A stretch of DNA of 12,998 nt from Methanocorpusculum sp. (GTDB lineage: Archaea; Halobacteriota; Methanomicrobia; Methanomicrobiales; Methanocorpusculaceae), in the NCBI GenBank assembly GCA_029987395.1, contig DALTVX010000065.1, positions 1 to 12,998 on the forward strand. The letters are read 5' to 3'. Both the position numbers and the translations under genes were made by a program. The number at the start of each line of letters is the position of its first letter. Position 1 is the stretch's first letter. The notes below the pieces were generated by a model. It had not been told where the DNA came from. It saw only the letters and a program-made list of their open reading frames with translations, and did no database searches. Shown here one piece after another: positions 12,755-12,998 of the stretch.

Positions 12755-12998
12755 TTACTCATCTCCAATATTTGGTAATCCGTCGACCTGCACCACGTCT
12801 AATTCGACGACTTTGGCGGGTACGCCGAGGATTTCAGCGAGACTGGGAGTAGTTCTCCCCCCGTCTCCTGATACGAGTTCTTTAATGTAGAGGCCGCCTT
12901 CACCAAGCACTTCAAGCCGGTAAAGACCGTTTTCCACTCCAAGAACTCCTATGTCAATGACCTGTCTCTTTCGGACGAGATCTGCACGTCGGTGCGAG
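12755..12998 (-). CDS. pus10: tRNA pseudouridine synthase Pus10, C-terminal end (partial)
   Basis: The reading frame is open to the window edge and codes for the last ~81 residues of Pus10, which makes pseudouridine 54/55 in the T-loop of archaeal tRNA. Visible family motifs are SHRRADLVRKRQVIDIGVL at the edge, GGLYIKELVSGDGGRTTPSL with the conserved IKEL and GRTTPS core, and the closing PAKVVELDVVQVDGLPNIGDE. The THUMP-containing N-terminus, zinc site and catalytic Asp lie outside the window. It is the most upstream visible gene of the minus-strand operon, so the main promoter is also outside. Confidence 0.92.
   Translation of the reverse strand, partial: SHRRADLVRKRQVIDIGVLGVENGLYRLEVLGEGGLYIKELVSGDGGRTTPSLAEILGVPAKVVELDVVQVDGLPNIGDE

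Noticed and set aside
1..12998. CRISPR arrays, insertion sequences, integrases, tRNA/rRNA genes, toxin-antitoxin or phage-defence cassettes
   Set aside because: I looked for direct-repeat arrays, terminal inverted repeats, transposase or integrase motifs and tRNA T-loops, and found none. The helicase alone is not enough to call a defence system.

Overview
The window looks like chromosome from a methanogenic euryarchaeon, most likely of the order Methanomicrobiales (a Methanocorpusculum-like organism is my best guess). The reasons are archaeal-type ribosomal proteins (L1, P0/L10, L12 with the acidic MAGLGALFG-type tail, L21e), an archaeal RNA polymerase subunit F, Pus10, DUF655 and Dim1/KsgA in the usual archaeal order, a hydrogenase-maturation gene (hypF), Shine-Dalgarno sites of the GGAGGTGA type, oligo-T terminators and moderate GC. 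The genus is an inference, because no rRNA or methanogenesis gene lies in the window.

Layout. (1) Positions 1-1855, plus strand: the ribosomal stalk operon (a probable tail of L11, then L1, L10/P0 and L12), tightly packed and closed by a T8 run. (2) Positions 1962-4780, minus strand: hypF followed by a small two-TM membrane protein of unknown function, coupled by an ATGA overlap. (3) Positions 4889-8399, plus strand and divergent from hypF: a winged-helix regulator followed one base later by a large Ski2-like helicase with a zinc ribbon, a charged linker and C-terminal TPRs. (4) Positions 8409-9914, minus strand: a complete clade-3-like haem catalase, convergent with the helicase. (5) Positions 10096-12998, minus strand: the conserved translation/transcription operon pus10 (3' part only), rpl21e, rpoF, DUF655, ksgA/dim1 and a HemK2/Mtq2-like methyltransferase, with overlaps or short gaps, ended by a T7 run.

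How the genes work together. Blocks 1 and 5 are core information processing: the L1 and L12 stalks, rRNA dimethylation, tRNA pseudouridylation, probable release-factor methylation and an RNAP stalk subunit. hypF supplies the carbamoyl group that becomes the cyanide ligands of [NiFe] hydrogenases, as expected in a hydrogenotrophic methanogen. The catalase is the clearest accessory gene and suggests exposure to peroxide or oxygen plus access to haem.

I see no CRISPR array, insertion sequence, tRNA, rRNA, phage gene or integration site. No intergenic gap reaches 300 bases. The most under-described parts are the regulator-helicase pair and the membrane protein coupled to hypF. I do not see clear evidence of a wholly new system.
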